Assembly (NCBI GenBank): GCA_944989445.1
Contig: CALYLW010000315.1
Span: 434,001-498,000, forward strand
From: Ampullaceana balthica
Lineage: Eukaryota; Mollusca; Gastropoda; Lymnaeidae
Direction of reading: 5' to 3'
DNA: 64,000 nucleotides
In this document: positions 1 through 10,500 of the stretch, piece after piece
How positions within the stretch are numbered: position 1 is the first letter of the stretch
Layout: the number at the start of each line of letters is the position of its first letter
The notes under the pieces: generated by a model
Told to the model about the DNA's origin: nothing
Seen by the model: only the letters and a program-made list of their open reading frames with translations
Databases searched by the model: none
Position numbers and translations under genes: made by a program

Positions 1-429
1 AAACGTATTTTATAAGCTTTCCGAGACAGTTCTGAGTACTACAAAATTTCATTACGATCACTTTCTGCTTATAGCAGCAACATATTCAAAATAATATCGC
101 TGGTCATTTCAATGAATTGGTTTGATTTCAACGTTGGTAAATTGAATGAGTCAATGTGTGCAAGAAACGGTCTGGAAACCAACGAAGCACACTGGAGTTC
201 AAATGACCAAAGTAGAAGTTAAATTGATCCTGCTGTGATTGGATATGGCCCAAAATCAATTAAATCAACAGTTGTTTGTTGTTTTAATCATTTTCTGGTT
301 TATCGGTAAATTCTTACAACTAATCATACATGTCAATGTAACCCTTAAATAATCTTGTTTTCCAAAGATCAAGCTTTTTCGTAGAAGCAGACACTTTGTC
401 ACTGAGAGTTATTACATGTGTCTGCTTTC

Positions 430-993
430 CTTGCAGAGATGAATTTACTTTCATTCAGCTCTTCAAAAAAAGCCAAGTAACCCTGATCAGCGACCCACAA
501 GCTAACGTTCAAATGATCGACAAGCTTTGATTTTTTCTTCTCCAAGAAACTCTCTCACAACATCGCGTAATTCAAACGTTTCCGTTAAACACTCTCCTCC
601 CCCCAAGATAACCAGGCTCTTTGGCCTGTGCAAATCGTATAGCCACCAAAAATGGGTGATCTTAATGCGTTTTCATTGGATTTGGTTGCTTTTCGTATGC
701 AGGACTTATGACTATCAAGAGTTAGAAAGCAGAAAGCATTCCAATGGTTTCTCCGAGCAGACATTAAAATTAGTTTTCAGACGTCTTCGGACTTTTGGAG
801 GTTTCATCGTATCATTTGCAAGAATTTGTTGGCATATTACACACTCTGATCTGGGTTGATCATTTACAATGACGCATATAAACCAAAAGCGCGAATATTC
901 TTCATCATATCGTCGTATGGCTATTCGTTTTTTTCTTCTTCGGAACTGCATTTGGTTCACACACAGATTGTGAGGATTAGTCTGAGGAATCAT
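430..993 (-). pseudogene. hAT transposase relic (ZBED5/SCAND3-like), N-terminal part
   Basis: On the minus strand the 92-residue stretch 993-715 reads like the start of ZBED-type hAT transposases: a basic block, then RRYDEEYSRFWF, then a BED-finger-like CVICQQIL followed by KPPKVRRRL. Known BED fingers use two Cys and two His; here the expected His positions read Arg and Phe, so the finger looks dead. After a frame change the same strand continues with a segment ending DVVREFLGEEKIKA, which fits the next conserved block of the family. No intact frame joins the two parts. It is a broken transposon copy, not a host gene. Boundaries are approximate and no terminal repeats were found. Confidence 0.7.
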
Positions 994-1082
994 TGTTGTC
1001 CTTGTGTTCGGTTGGTTTCCTAATTAGAAATTTACCCATGTGTTGAATCAATTTAAATAATTTATTACTTTAATAATTTATT

Positions 1083-1350
1083 ATTTAAGGCTAATTTACT
1101 CAACTAGATACGCCGCAGACTTGCTCATCATAGACAGTGCAAAGAACGGTTGGGGGGGGGGCGGGGAGAGAGTATGGACACAAACAGCAGCACGAAGTAA
1201 TGAAAAAATAGCGAGTAAACGTGGAGACATGCGCACTGAGGTTGTTGTTACACGCCCCCCATTTTTATTACTACCATTTCTTAAATATAAAATGTGATTG
1301 GCCGAACCTAGCGAGGGTTAGTCATGTTTAAGGTTGCTAATTGCGTGTTT
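1083..1350 (-). mobile_element. Helitron-like repeat copy; unoccupied relative of the 49.4 kb insertion site
   Basis: This repeat resembles 49190-49425 plus 61169-61200: it shares ACGCCGCAGACTTGCTCAT near the start and GTGATTGGCCGA(A/C)CCTAGCGAG near the end. In this copy the sequence runs uninterrupted from CCTAGCGAG into GGTTAGTCATG. In the 49 kb copy an 11.7-kb element sits at that point. Reading the minus strand, the left edge carries a shortened form of the Helitron 3' end seen in the 48.2-49.2 kb array, with CTAG but without the full hairpin. Assignment to Helitrons rests on that edge only. Confidence 0.55.
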
Positions 1351-1431
1351 TTTTTGGCAAACCAATTATTGATTATATAACTACTATTTTAAACCGATTA
1401 TCGTTTTATAGCTGACTTCATAGAAATTAGG

Positions 1432-2670
1432 GGTGTACCGGATTTCGCCTTCGGCTCCGGCAAATCCGGAATCCGGCCATATTTACAAATCATAAATAAC
1501 GTAGTAATTCACTATACTTATGAGCACACGTTTCTGACACACTTTATATGGATCTTGTGCAGTCTTATAAACAAAAGCATTCAATATAATCATCTAGAAA
1601 TCATCATAACCAAGTATTTTATTTACACAGCCAAGGCTGCGGCTCATATTATTATTTTAGCCTTTAATGAACTATTCTAGAGTTTGAAAATATCACCTGA
1701 AATGGTTATAACTAAAAAATTTTTTTAATAAATTTATAAATGAGATAAACTTTGGGGAAGATATCGATTTCATATGTTGAAATCAATCACATTTTTTACT
1801 TTTGTACAACAAAGAATACAATAGGATAACATTTTTAAAACCTAATTAAAATGTCGTTCAAGGCTACACATGTTCTTAATCACGAAAACGATGCCAATTT
1901 TCCCCTCGAAGATGCAACTGAAACCTTATTGCCTAATAAAACACTTTACTATGTGGCATTTCTCAAATTTTATATTTAATTTCAACTTTCTAGTCACGCC
2001 GTAAAAAGTATATTTCCTTTCATCTGATATAATAAGAAGCTGATTAAATATTTCTTTTGTACACCCCCATGTTGCTCTTTCATTTATTTTAGTTAATCTT
2101 CTTGTTTAACAAGTCCCAAATCAAGATATTTATATTTTAAAAAATATTTATAATTAGTAGAACATGTGTTTCTTTTATTAGTCAAGATGTGTTATTGTTA
2201 ATGACGTAGTTTCAGACTTGTAGAAACAATGTAACTGTTTGAGATTATTGAAGTCACGTGACAACGATATACATTGGAGACTCGACAAATTTTGCAAGCA
2301 AAGTTAGATTGAGTTTCACTGCTAAGGATCAAACAAAAGCGCCTCTAGATGTAGTGTTATATTCTCGCTACCAGAAATGTCAACAGGAATTTTGTCACGT
2401 AAATGGACTTTATACAAAGCTCACATTAAAAAATGCTAACTCTTTTTTTTCTTCCAAAAGTGCATAGAATTTCTAACCAGTGAAATGACACAAATTAATG
2501 AGATAGTTTTAAAGGAGTTTTGAGAAGATGAAATTATGTCTTCAGTTTGTGTGCTCCTATCAAATTTCAAATTTTTAACAAATAATAGATTTTAATCCAT
2601 TACGGTACCTTTATATATTGTAATGAATTTTATTGTAAGTAATTAGCTCGAGTAATTTTTTGTGTGAGAG
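1432..2670. other. AT-rich intergenic DNA
   Basis: No coding exon, RNA gene or tandem array is supported here. Around 1432-1480 there is a short GC-rich inverted motif (CCGGATTTCGCC ... GGCTCCGGCAAATCCGG) that could be the end of an old DNA transposon, but no partner end was found. Confidence 0.4.
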
Positions 2671-2671
2671 A

Positions 2672-2760
2672 TAAAAAATAATAATAATAATAATAATAAT
2701 AAATTGGTAATTTTTATAGCGCTGTTTCCCAGCAAGGAGCCGGGCCCATAGATGTGAAAT
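2672..2760 (-). mobile_element. LINE 3' tail (CR1/L2-type), minus strand
   Basis: An (AAT)n run at about 2676-2702 is followed by TTTTATAGCGCTGTTTCCCAG and GGAGCCGGGCCC. Reverse-complemented, this gives an end of the type GGGCCCGGCTCC ... GCGCTATAAAAATT(ATT)n, very like the end of the plus-strand copy at 47.7 kb. Only the tail is recognisable. Confidence 0.6.
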
Positions 2761-3880
2761 AAAATCATTGACTCTAATATCCTTTTTTCAAATTTGAATT
2801 TAGCTTTAAAAGAACTTCATTAAACATTAAAATAATTTGATTTCCAAATGTCATTCATACTTAAAATACCTCACAAAATATATCCCGTTTAAAGAATATA
2901 TAACCCTTGTTCAAATATTATAATGTGACGTTGTAAGCTTCATTTTGGTGCCCTTGTATCTTAGCGCCCTGGGGCATATATACCACCCGCCTCCACTTCG
3001 CTGCGCAACTAATCCCCCCAATAATGGATGATTTATAGGGTTATCTTCGCTTAACTTCTTCACACTTATCTCATAGAGTGGCGTGCAAAATGGTGCGTTT
3101 CTATTATAAAAGGAAATACTTTAAGATCTTTAAAATATTTTATTTACAAACGAAACAATACATTTAATTTACAAGAACAACAAACAAACAAAAAACGTAG
3201 CAAGTTATAATAAATAACACTCAATGTTTTCTTTAGCTTTGTGGTGGTTGACAGAATAGATCATAGTTTTAAAAAATGAATCGGGGAAAAGAAGAAATAA
3301 GAGTGTTTTAGCAACGGCAGGTTTGAATACTTGATTGCTTTTATACTCTGCCCTTCCTATATTATAACAAGCTAATTTTGAAATAGAAAGACATCTTCAT
3401 CTATGAAATTAAAAGCAATGATAAGTAAAACTCTTTTTTAAAATGTAGCACAAGCACTAACAGGAAAAAAAACATTATGGAGTATTTTCAGGTGCCTTAG
3501 TTTTAATTAACAGTTACATCATATATGAATCGGGTGCACAGACAATCAAATCTCTGAATGCAAAGATATTCGGAAGGACCAGTGTATCTGTAACAGTAAG
3601 TACTATTAACTAGATGTGAATGAAAACATGATTTAGATATTTCAACATCTTAGCACTAGAAGAAATTGTATTGACCATCAAGGTCTTCATAAGCCACAAA
3701 ACATTTTTCACACAATTTTTGCACTAGTCCTGTTAACCCGAACAATTCAAGTCAACGAATACGTTCACGGACGTCAAGCTGTATCATCAACTCTTTGATG
3801 TCCTTGAACTCAACTCTGCGGTTGAACTAATAAACCTCACAAACCTGTTATTGACGTTATCGATGTATCGAAATGGATTT
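2761..3880. other. AT-rich intergenic DNA
   Basis: No supportable gene is seen. A short GC-rich stretch at 2940-3020 may be a degraded transposon end, but no matching partner was found. Confidence 0.35.
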
Positions 3881-3884
3881 GTTT

Positions 3885-4180
3885 GAAAGAATTAGTTTCA
3901 GGACATATAGATTTACAGTCGCTTCTGAATGTTCCCACTGTGGGTTGACACAGAAAGAAATTCCTCGGAGGGCGCTCTTTTGAAGGAATTTCACCCAAGT
4001 TATGGAATAGTCTGCCAAAGCCACTAAGAGTGTGATGACAATGAATCATTTGAGAAGTCATCAAATACTGTTTTCTTTAAACATATACTTGAAGATATGA
4101 GCACGTTGAGCTTGTTAGACTGGTATGGTTAAATAGCTTTATACAAGAAACCCTCACTATTATTATCACCGTCATCAGCA
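3885..4180 (+). mobile_element. LINE 3' fragment (CR1/L2-like)
   Basis: The plus strand at about 3980-4085, read across a frame shift, encodes RSFEGISPKLWNSLPKPLR and then a decayed piece resembling the F-K-K-L-K-T-H-L-F end. This is the usual C-terminus of CR1/L2-type reverse transcriptase ORFs (RSF...WN.LP..). The copy is short and frame-broken. Confidence 0.55.
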
Positions 4181-4561
4181 CCACGTGACTAGCAAAGAGC
4201 AGTTGTCTTTGAGCGCGTGAATTTATTTTGTGTTTTCAATCATATTTGAAAGTTAAGCAATGGCGCGTTTAGGGCCAGGTTTAGGGACTCATTTCTATAA
4301 GTTTTTTTTGACAATTCTGGGAGTAGATCCAGAGATGGATGCAAGAATGGATGAAAAAAAGACAGAGCGACGGAAGGAAGGATAACACATTATAACTAAC
4401 AACGTTGTGATCGTATATCACAATTTAGCACGTACTAGGAAGATGATCAAATAGCAATCAAACAGAGTTTAGCATTTAAAATACATTTTATTTCATATAT
4501 TTGATATTGACCGTATCGACTGCCTTGATTAAATTATACCAACACATGTGCCCAGGTTTGG

Positions 4562-7500
4562 ATGGACATCAGTATGCTGCATCTGGCACCGGACTGGGAG
4601 AGTGCCAGCACATCACGCTTCGTTGAGAGGCTGAGGGCTGCCAGGAGCGGCGTCTTGATCTTCTTCTCCGCCTTTCTCTTGATAACGGGAATACCCGGTG
4701 AGTTGTTTCAGCTGGTGCCAACACGGAGCACGACCATCAAAATTATGTGCCTGCTGTAATGACTAGAGTATGCAATTTTAAGTGACCTTTTTTCTCTTAA
4801 TAAAACAGAGGAAGAAGAGAATTAAATTGAATAGTATAATTAAATAGAATGTATTGGGACCAGAATATCATGCCGTTCTTGGCCGGATATTTCGAGTTGA
4901 CTAATAGTCTACAAACGGTACAGAGAGTGTTTACAAATAAATGTCTCTTATTTATTTAATTTATGTTAGACTGTGCCAGGTACTCGCTCAGATTGGCAAT
5001 TTGGGTTTCGGTTCGCGGAAAGATATCAACATTTTTACTGACGTTAACAAATGCTGATATTTAACTTCACTTTGTAATCAATTAATATCCATAAACAACA
5101 TGATGATTGTTCTGTAAGTCTCAAGGTAACCTGATCGCCATCATTTTTCTCAGGTAACCTCATCACCATCATTTTCCCCAGGTAACCTCATCACCATCAT
5201 TGTCCTGAGGCGGCGCAGCATGCGTGATAACGTCATGTCCTTCTACTTGACCAGTCTGTGCGTGTTCCATCTCATGGCCCTGTGTCTGCGGATACCACGG
5301 TTGCTATTCGAATCTCTCATTGAAGACGATCTCATCAATTTGAACTCGTTTTTTTGTTCGTAAGTCCAATTAGTGTATCCTATTACCGAACAGATTACGT
5401 CATTAGTTAAATTAACACTGTGTATAACACGTCAGGTCAATATCGATAATTGAATATTCGAGTCGGTGGGTCAGGGGAGATATGACAACCCATCTTTTGA
5501 ATCTAGTTAAAAGTTTACTTTTAAATATTCTAAGTTTATTTTAAAACAGAAAGTCTTTTTTGGGGGCCCAAATCATGTTTGTAAAATGCCGAGATTTGAT
5601 ATCTAATAAATGTTTGACGTGAACCATTAACTTTGATAATTACTAAACTAGCACCACGGACAAAGAGCGCTAAAAAACCAATCATCCCCCTACCCCACCC
5701 CCTTTTTAGTGCAAATAATGGCGTTAAATGTTGTAATTATGAAATGAATGATTTACATTGAATGCATATATAAATATATGTGTGTTACATGTATGTTACT
5801 ATAGTGTAACCCCGTCGTTGCGTTGGTTCCTCAGGTTCATGGTGTGGCTGGACTTTACTGTGCTGGGGATCATCACGTGGCTGGTGGTGGTCGTTACTGG
5901 CTTCAAGATGTGTCTCTTAATGAAATGGGTCAGTGGGGCTTTTACATGGGATCTCTTAATGAAAGGGTCAGTGGGACTTTTACATGGAATCTCTTAATGA
6001 AAGGGTCAGTGGGACTTTTACATGGGATCTCTTAATGAAAGGGTCAGTGGGACTTTTACATGGAATCTCTTAATGAAAGGGTCAGTGGGACTTTTACATG
6101 GAATCTCTTAATGAAAGGGTCAGTGGGACTTTTACATGGGATCTCTTTCTTAGGTTACTGCTTTATGGCCGTCTAACATTACTTCTTTGTGGCTGTAACA
6201 ATAATCTTTTTTGTGTTTTACAAACCTACAAAGTTTGTTAAGAATTTTGTCTGAATTATTCTAAACTTATTTGTAAAGTATTCATGATGATTAGAAAACT
6301 TTCTGACCTCAGTCATTAGTGTCCGATTTCAAGAAACCCTAAGTCTTGGCGTAGCATTTTAATATGTTAGTACATATAGCACTAACATACATCAATAGTG
6401 CAAGTTGATAATAAAAAAAGAATGTGGTATAGATATTTTTAATGAAATGGTTTTCTATGTTCTTTCATTCAGATCCACATTATATTTATATTTTTATTAT
6501 TGATAAAATTGATTTTATAAAAACATTTTTATTATTATTTTGCTACTAGGTCCAAGAGAAAATCCTCCACAATGTTTCATTTTGCTGTCATCATTTTCCT
6601 GTGTTTCATGTGCGGACTGTACATTGCATTGATTCTCTACAACGGCATACTGTTTGAGAGCATCAATGGGTAGGTCAAAGGTCATCATTTTCCTGTGTTT
6701 CATGTGCGGACTGTACATTGCATTGATTCTCTACAACGGCAAAATGGGTAGGTCAAAGGTCATCATTTTCTGTGTTTCATGTGCGGACTGTACATTGCAT
6801 TGATTCTCTACAATGGCATACTGTTTGAGAGCGTCAATGGGTTAGGTCAAACGTCACCATCTCTGATATGCCTTACAAGGGATTTTGTATCAACTACAAA
6901 TTATTCTTCTTCATGTTTTGTACGGCGGAGCTAGTGGCAATTTGGGTCTGGAAATTTTTTAATATGGGGGTTCGAGCTAAAAATGTGAGATTATTTTTAA
7001 AAATTGTATGGCAAGAATGGTCTCATCGTTTGTAAATTCCACTCGTTGTAACAAGTCTTCTGGGCTGGTAAATATATATAATCCCTTTAAATTAACGTTT
7101 CGAATCGGTTATGGTCCCTTCCATTGGACAAGTCCAACACTAAGACATACTCCAATGTCATTATGACCCAAGCGCTCGTCAGGGGGCGTTCTTACCTTAC
7201 ATTCTAATGGGTTTAATAAAGTCACCCAGGGCACATGGGGGAAGGCAAATGTGCTGTTTTATCTTTTAAAATGATGTAATCAAGTATCAGAATATAGGAG
7301 ATATTTCTATTGTTTTTTGTTTTTCCTTTTTTCAACTTCTTACAAATGCGTTAATCGTAAGTTGAATTAAGGAAATAAGATCATTCGTAATGACACAGTG
7401 CTGAAAGCTCCATCTAAAATAGGGATCTCTAGCTCGGATGAAGGCTTGTGCCATTTTATCACAAAAAGCGTCAAGGCCCTAGAGCAACCCGACCCTAGTA

Positions 7501-10500
7501 GATAAAAAGCCATTCACACATCTTAACTCATTTCACTACGTATCATAAACTACAACTTTTTTTTACTATTTTATTGTAATAAGTATGTTACGCGTATAAA
7601 ATCAATATTAAAATTTGATGTTTGTTAGTTCTACCTGTCTGAATTTACGAAGAGTTCGCAATTTGTAAGCCTACTAGCGGGCCACAAAAATCTTCTTCGT
7701 GGGCCGCATGCGTCCCGCGGGCCGCATGCGTCCCGCGGGCCGCATGTTGGAGCTACTGATCTAAAAGTTTGCAATAGTTGGCATAAGCAATTCTGTAATC
7801 ATTTTAAGGGCATCTGTAATCGGATCTATTGAATCATAAAAATAATTCCATCATTTTGTATTTTATTTTTTCCCTCTAACGCACACACCTAAAGTCGTTT
7901 CATCAAATGTGGCATGAGGAGTGATCCCCAAATAGCCAAGTTTGAGATCCTCTTCTATGTGCTGGTGCCAGTGGCTCTCATACTGCTCTTCAACCTCATG
8001 CTCTTTGTATTTTCTATGAGGACTGAGCTCAAAGAAAGCGAAGGAGGTGAGTCTGTTTTTTCAAAATGTCTGCAAAATATTGGTTTACATTTAATATTGG
8101 TTTACATTTAATATTGGTTTACATTTCATATTGGTTTACATTTAATATTGGTTTACATTTAATATTGGTTTACATTTAATATTGGTTTACATTTAATATT
8201 GGTTTACATTTAATATTGGTTTACATTTAATTGTACCTTTAAAAATTTATTTCACGGCTCTTTCTCCCGAGTAAATGGGATAAGGAGATTCATTGTTCAT
8301 ATAAATAATTATTGTCGTATGAGCCAAAAGCTTTACTTTCGTACGTAAACGTAAAACTACTTTAGGACATCCAGAAAATATTTCGCAAGTATTGAAACTT
8401 TATTCAATTTTGTTAATTTGTTGTGAGGTGTAAATTGGTGTTGTTATATCTATATCTAAATCTATATTTAAATAACATATTACCGCGCCAAATCTTCTCC
8501 ATTAGCTCAACTCTCCTGCTCTGCGGCCAGGAAAAACTTGTCAGTGCTGGTGACGTTGTCAAACTATCAGCTGCTGTTGACCACGATACCCATGCAGGTC
8601 ATTCTCATCTACCGACACAAGATATTTGACACGGACTCACAGATGGCAAGGGCCAAGTCGGATTTAGGTCAGATTTAGCCTTACATGCCCATAGGCCATA
8701 GAACGTGTAGTGTATCTAAGGGATTTAAAAGTATTAATTGTCATATTTAAAGGGACCCCCATTCCCTTCACAAAGTATTGTTTTCGTTAACTCTACCACA
8801 TATGTTTAAAATGTTGAATAACATTTACTGTTCAATATATTTCAGGCATAACAGTCGTTCTTATGTTCCTGTATATGAACAATTCAACGAATTTTCTGAT
8901 TTTCTGTATCTTTGGGAGGAAGTTCCGGAGACAACTTAAATTTATAATCGCCCCCATCTTCGAGCCGTGCTGCTATAAAAGTCTTGATAGGCGTCGGAAA
9001 CTAAGAGTAGTCCGTTCAATGTTGAAAGGTAAGTAAGATAAAAGTTTAGCGACCAAATGAAAGTCTTTGATAAAACAGTTCAGACTGAATTATGTAAACA
9101 AACGTCAAAAGTAATTGCAATTTAAACTGTATATTCTATTTAAAATAGAGACACTCCACGTGACTAGCATATAATTGTCATTAGTTAAAAGCCTGCCTCA
9201 GCCACCTAAATATATTACAATTTAAAAAGTAGAAAAGAGACTAAGGGGCCGCCCATAAATGACGTCACGCGATTTTGGCCGATTTTTTACCCCCTCCCAC
9301 CCCCTCGTCACGCGTGGTCACAAAAAGTTAGACCCCCCCTCTAAAAATACGTCACAAAGCTTTGACCCCTCCCCCCTAAAAAAAACAACACAAAAAACAC
9401 CTTATTTTCTATTTAAAAATAAGTATGTTTCAAATCACTTTTATTATCATTTAAGTATTTATTATTTATTTTTTGAAGGTCTACATCAGTGGTTCCCAAA
9501 GTGGTCCGTACGGACCCCCAGGGGTCCGCGGTAACGTGGAAAATTAAAATTGATTTGGGGGTCCCTGAACAACGTCAGGGGGTCCACGCAAGGTTTAATA
9601 TAAAACAATAACACTGTGATCAATTTTTATGCTATGGAAATTAAAATAAATAAAATAGTATTTTTTCAACTAATGAAATACGATCTTAGGTGCTATCAGT
9701 CATAGAGTACAATGTTGTTGTTCCTAGAAAAGGTAGTAGAACTGAGGTAATTTCCAAAGCTGTAACCAATCAAAATACTTGGTTTATTGAAAGGTCTAGC
9801 TTAATGCGTAAGAAATTTGGAATTCCAATAAGTAGGTCAGAGAAATACACGTTTTTTACTGGAATCTACGAGGGTTGCTAGGTTGGATATTTTTTTATGT
9901 GTCTGGAAGTTATATTTATCTAAAATGTATCCTATCATCAAATATATTATTTTCAATAGGGCTTTACTGTAACATGGCATTGAAAACGTTAATAATTGTT
10001 AACAGTGGTTTGTTACAACACATAAGAGAATGAGTGAGCTCTGGACCGGTTTTAGACTTGGTGGGGACCTAGGTTATTTGAGATATGGGGGCCTTAGGCT
10101 ATTTGAGATATGGAGGCCCTTTTGAAGTCCAGATATTCTATGTCAGTGATATGAAAAAAATTCCGGGGACCCCCAAAAAGGCGGTGCCCCTAAGCTATAG
10201 CTCGATTAGCAAATAGGTAAATCCAGCTCTGAGTGAGCCGAAGAAACAATGCCGACAAAACAGTGTTGTTGAATAATTGAAGTAGAGCTAAATGTTTGGA
10301 AACATATACGAAATGTGCAACGTTATTTTATTAACTAAAACGATTTTTTGAGGTTAAAGCAATATCCTTGTCTTTCTGGCATACTTAAAACAAATGAATT
10401 TTCAGTACATTGTGTCATTCATCGACATCATTTATTGGTAAAAAATATTTGAGAAAGTTAACATTAGTTACTAGATTATGTCATTAGCGCAGTTAATAAA

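Noticed and set aside
5758..6035. Separate small genes at the GPCR exon 3
   Set aside because: They are exon 3 plus its downstream minisatellite read through.
6850..6960. An extra GPCR exon after the third TM4 copy
   Set aside because: The stretch is open, but exon 4 (phase 2) joins exon 5 directly in frame and supplies the expected loop Cys.
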